Source of the DNA: an uncultured Atopobium sp.
GTDB taxonomy: Bacteria > Actinomycetota > Coriobacteriia > Coriobacteriales > Atopobiaceae
Assembly (NCBI GenBank): GCA_946647055.1
Contig: CAMPCT010000098.1
Location: 1-7,521 of the forward strand
Direction: 5' to 3'
DNA length: 7,521 nt
The notes beneath the pieces were generated by a model that worked only from the letters and a program-made list of their open reading frames with translations, ran no database searches and was not told the DNA's origin. The translations under genes and the position numbers were made by a program. This document shows positions 5,357 to 7,521 of the stretch, piece by piece. Within the stretch, counting starts at the first letter, position 1. Every line of letters starts with the position of its first letter.

Positions 5357-6484
5357 ATGGCAACGCGGGGGCACGTGACACAGGACCCGACGGGCGACCT
5401 CTCGACCAAGGAGGGGACCAACGACCTCATCACCTACCTGGTGGTCCGCTTCATCCTGGTGCTGGTCGTCGTCATGCTGGCGGAGTCGTTCGTGGTGTGG
5501 GTCGAGAGCCTGGCGCTGCCCGCCCTGCAGGGGGCTCTTGGCGCCGGCGACGGCGCCGCCTCGCCCACGACCTCGCTTCTGGCGCTGGTCGGCGGCATCG
5601 TCGAGCTCATCTGGCACGTGGCACGCGGTGACAGCCCGCAGGCGACGGGCGGGACGAGAAACACCCTCACCGTGCTTCTCCTCCTCCTCATGCTCGTCCT
5701 GCTCCTCGTGCCGCCGCTCCTGGGCGCGCTCGCGTACTCCCGCCTGGTCGTGCGCAAGGTCCGCAGCCTGCAGGAGCGTCGCGAGCTCGAGCTTGCCCAG
5801 GCCGACCAGCGTCGCAGCCAGTTCCTGACCGACGTCGCGCACGACCTGCGCTCCCCGCTCATGGCCATCTCGGGCATGGCGCACGCCATCTCCGACGGCG
5901 TGGTCCACGACGACGCGACGCGCGAGGAGTACCTGCGCTCCATCTGCGACAAGGCCGACAAGATGGGCGGGCTGGTCTCGTCGGTCTTTGACTACGCCAA
6001 GCTGGGGGGCGGCTCGTTCGTCCTCGAGCGCGAGGTCGTCGAGCTTCCCGAGCTGCTGCTGCGCGAGGCGGCGGTCGCGTACTCGGATGTCGAGGACGCG
6101 GGCATGCACCTCTCGGTCGAGGTCCCCGAGGACAGCTGTCAGGTCCTTGCCGACCCCGTCCAACTGGGGCGCGTTGTCGCGAACCTGCTCGTCAACGCGG
6201 TGCGCCACAACTCCGCGGGCACGGAGGTGGCGCTTCTGCTGGTGAGGCAGGCGGGCGTTGCCTACGTTGTGGTCGCCGACACGGGTGACCCGATTCCCGG
6301 TGATCCCGAGGAGCTGTTCCAACCCTTTGTGCGCGGGGACGCGGCACGGTCGGCGACGGGCGGGAGCGGCCTGGGACTCTCCATCTGCAGGCGCATCGCC
6401 GAGCTCCACGGCTACGAGCTGGCCCTGGTCCAGCCGTATGGGCGCTTCGCGAAGGCGTTTGTCCTGCGCTGCGCCGTGGTGTAG
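5357..6484 (+). CDS. Sensor histidine kinase partner of the response regulator
   Basis: The protein has 375 residues. A cytoplasmic N-terminus (1-25) is followed by a first membrane span (about 26-48), a loop of roughly 55 residues and a second span (about 104-128). The dimerisation/phospho-acceptor domain has DVAHDLRSPL with H162. The ATPase domain shows the N box VANLLVNAVRHN (274-285), a G1 box DTGDPIP (308-314), the F box LFQPFVRGD (320-328) and the G2 box GGSGLGLSICRRIAELHG (335-352). The G1 box lacks the second glycine of DxGxG, a variant I believe occurs in other kinases of this type. The small extracytoplasmic loop suggests sensing in or near the membrane. Translation starts at an ATG 5 nt after the regulator stop, with GAGGTGA overlapping that stop, so the pair is co-translated. 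Confidence 0.94.
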   Translation: MATRGHVTQDPTGDLSTKEGTNDLITYLVVRFILVLVVVMLAESFVVWVESLALPALQGALGAGDGAASPTTSLLALVGGIVELIWHVARGDSPQATGGTRNTLTVLLLLLMLVLLLVPPLLGALAYSRLVVRKVRSLQERRELELAQADQRRSQFLTDVAHDLRSPLMAISGMAHAISDGVVHDDATREEYLRSICDKADKMGGLVSSVFDYAKLGGGSFVLEREVVELPELLLREAAVAYSDVEDAGMHLSVEVPEDSCQVLADPVQLGRVVANLLVNAVRHNSAGTEVALLLVRQAGVAYVVVADTGDPIPGDPEELFQPFVRGDAARSATGGSGLGLSICRRIAELHGYELALVQPYGRFAKAFVLRCAVV

Positions 6485-6507
6485 GGGCTTCGGTAGCCTC
6501 TGCTGGC

Positions 6508-6635
6508 TTTTCGGTCACGGGCTTACGGGCCCCGCCGCGTTTTCGGTCACAGGCGCGTTGGCCCCGCCGCGTTTTCGGTCACGGGCGCGTTGGCCCCGCC
6601 GCGTTTTCGGTCACGGACCGACAGTTGCATGACGG
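6508..6635 (+). repeat. Forward arm of a 32-bp-period repeat array (four copies)
   Basis: TTTTCGGTCAC begins at 6508, 6540, 6572 and 6604, exactly 32 bp apart. The 21-nt linkers after the first three copies end in the same GCCCCGCCGCG. Copies two and three differ at one base (A/G at the twelfth position), and copy one differs in a short internal segment. The fourth copy keeps the 11-mer plus GG and then diverges into unique sequence. The arm begins 24 nt after the kinase stop. Between stop and array, GGGGCT-tcggt-AGCCTC (6484-6500) can form a small hairpin. No reading frame with coding character is present. Confidence 0.95.
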
Positions 6636-6689
6636 TATCGAATCGCCAACTGGGCAAACGCGGCTACTGACGCGCGAGAGGCCGTGCCC
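6636..6689. other. Unique centre between the two repeat arms
   Basis: This non-repeated segment joins the opposed arms; counted from the last forward 11-mer to the first reverse 11-mer (6615-6689) it is 75 nt. It contains CAACTG (6647-6652), which is the inverse of CAGTTG at 6622-6627. I see no convincing promoter, terminator, gene or known RNA motif in it. Confidence 0.5.
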
Positions 6690-6764
6690 GTGACCGAAAA
6701 CCGCCCCGCGCCCGCAAGGCCGTGACCGAAAACCGCCCCGCGCCCGCAAGGCCGTGACCGAAAA
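6690..6764 (-). repeat. Reverse arm of the 32-bp-period repeat array (three copies)
   Basis: GTGACCGAAAA, the reverse complement of the forward 11-mer, begins at 6690, 6722 and 6754, again 32 bp apart. Bases 6701-6732 and 6733-6764 are identical 32-bp units. Their linker (CCGCCCCGCGCCCGCAAGGCC) differs from the forward-arm linker although its length is the same. The outer boundary shows a 16-bp perfect inverted match between arms: GCGTTTTCGGTCACGG (6601-6616) against 6752-6767. A second 16-bp match links 6571-6586 to 6686-6701. A small AGCCC-GGCG-GGGCT hairpin (6772-6785) follows the array. Confidence 0.95.
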
Positions 6765-6834
6765 CGCAGACAGCCCGGCGGGGCTTGTAACTGCGACAAG
6801 GTTGAGACACACTACCTCACAGCCATTTCGTTCC

Positions 6835-6839
6835 GGAGG
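6835..6839 (+). promoter_or_regulatory. Ribosome binding site supporting a TTG start
   Basis: GGAGG lies 6 nt before TTG at 6846. The first in-frame ATG (6876) has no such site, so the TTG start is preferred. I could not find a convincing promoter between the repeat array and this site. Confidence 0.65.
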
Positions 6840-6845
6840 TCCGCC

Positions 6846-7521
6846 TTGCAACAGCCCGACGCCAGCCACCCCACGATGCTCCAGCGCTTCCTCGCCTACT
6901 ACCGGCCGCAGCTGCACCTGTTCGTCATGGACACGATTGCCGCGCTGGTGCTGGCGGGCATTGACCTGGCCTTTCCGCAGATCCTGCGCACCCTCACGGG
7001 CGGGCTCTTCACCCAGGGGCCCGACGTCATCCGCGGCGCCCTCGTCTACCTGGCCCTGGGCATGCTCGGCATGTACGCCATCCGCTACGTGTGCCGCTGG
7101 TTCGTGACCTCGTGGGGCCACGTCATGGGCGTGCGCATGGAGAGCCGCATGCGCCAGGACCTCTTCGACCAGTACGAGCGCATGAGCTTCTCGTACTTTG
7201 ACCGGCACAACACCGGCGACCTCATGAGCCGCGTGGCCAACGACCTCTTCGACATCTCGGAGGCCGCCCACCACGGCCCGGAGTGGATCATCATCTGCTC
7301 CATCGAGATCGTGGGCTCCTTCGTGCTGCTGGCGCTCATCTCGTGGCGCCTCACGCTGGCGCTCGCCCTGGTGACGGCCGTGCTGTTCGCGTACGGCCTC
7401 AAGGCCAACCACCGCCTTGCCGAGCTGTTCCGCGACAACCGCCGCAAGATCAGCGAGGTCAACTCTCAGCTCGAGGACTCGCTCGCCGGCGCGCGCGTGG
7501 TCAAGAGCTTCGCCAACGAGG
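6846..7521 (+). CDS. Type I ABC exporter, transmembrane domain (partial, 5' end)
   Basis: The first 225 codons of a gene that runs off the right edge. The start is TTG with GGAGG 6 nt upstream. The sequence has the layout of the membrane domain of MsbA/BmrA-type half-transporters: MLQRFLAYYRPQLHLFVMD at 11-29, membrane spans near 24-46, 65-88, 146-166 and 168-187, and the intracellular segments FSYFDRHNTGDLMSRVANDL (115-134) and NSQLEDSLAGARVVKSFANE (206-225). The ATP-binding domain with Walker A, signature motif and Walker B would lie beyond the window and is assumed, not seen. Substrate and direction cannot be told from this part. It follows the two-component pair across the repeat island, so control by that pair is possible but unproven; it may form a heterodimer with a second half-transporter downstream. 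Confidence 0.9.
   Translation, partial: MQQPDASHPTMLQRFLAYYRPQLHLFVMDTIAALVLAGIDLAFPQILRTLTGGLFTQGPDVIRGALVYLALGMLGMYAIRYVCRWFVTSWGHVMGVRMESRMRQDLFDQYERMSFSYFDRHNTGDLMSRVANDLFDISEAAHHGPEWIIICSIEIVGSFVLLALISWRLTLALALVTAVLFAYGLKANHRLAELFRDNRRKISEVNSQLEDSLAGARVVKSFANE

Noticed and set aside
6508..6764. A regular 32-bp period suggested a CRISPR array.
   Set aside because: The conserved part is only 11 bp, the intervening segments are near-identical rather than unique spacers, the orientation reverses midway, and no cas gene is nearby.
6785..6830. TTGTAA or TTGAGA as a -35 for the ABC transporter.
   Set aside because: No -10-like hexamer stands at suitable spacing, and the second would start transcription at the ribosome binding site.
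6579..7412. A minus-strand open frame of 277 codons through the repeat array and ABC gene.
   Set aside because: It runs across the repeats and lies antisense to a clear ABC exporter membrane domain; its translation is repetitive H/E/R/A-rich sequence with no family resemblance.

Overview
The window is about 7.5 kb of GC-rich bacterial DNA with every gene on the + strand, short gaps, strong GGAGG-type ribosome binding sites and some GTG/TTG starts. Codon use and family content (a DUF975 membrane protein, an OmpR-type two-component pair, a DegV protein beside purine genes) suggest a high-GC Gram-positive, most likely a member of the Coriobacteriia (Olsenella/Atopobium/Collinsella type). That assignment is inference from gene content and style, not from a marker gene.

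Left part (1-3361): the last 41 codons of purA (adenylosuccinate synthetase), a DegV-family fatty-acid-binding protein, purD (GAR synthetase) and a Nudix ADP-sugar hydrolase whose start lies 2 nt after the purD stop. The common theme is purine nucleotide supply. A Nudix enzyme of this type would return ADP-ribose to AMP and ribose-5-phosphate, both useful to a purine-making cell. A perfect 42-bp palindrome sits between degV and purD, and a shorter relative follows the Nudix gene.

Middle part (3362-4655): a leader containing three strong hairpins, two of them mutually exclusive, precedes a DUF975-family integral membrane protein. A GC-rich hairpin follows that gene.

Right part (4656-7521): an OmpR/PhoB-type response regulator and its sensor histidine kinase, 5 nt apart. 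Next is a 361-nt non-coding island carrying a 32-bp-period repeat in two opposed arms (four copies forward, three reverse). The window ends inside the first half of a type I ABC exporter that starts at TTG.

The proteins are recognisable families. The unusual content is between the genes: two members of one palindromic repeat family, the two-armed 32-bp array, and the candidate switching leader of the DUF975 gene. I saw no mobile element, CRISPR array, RNA gene of known family or defence system.
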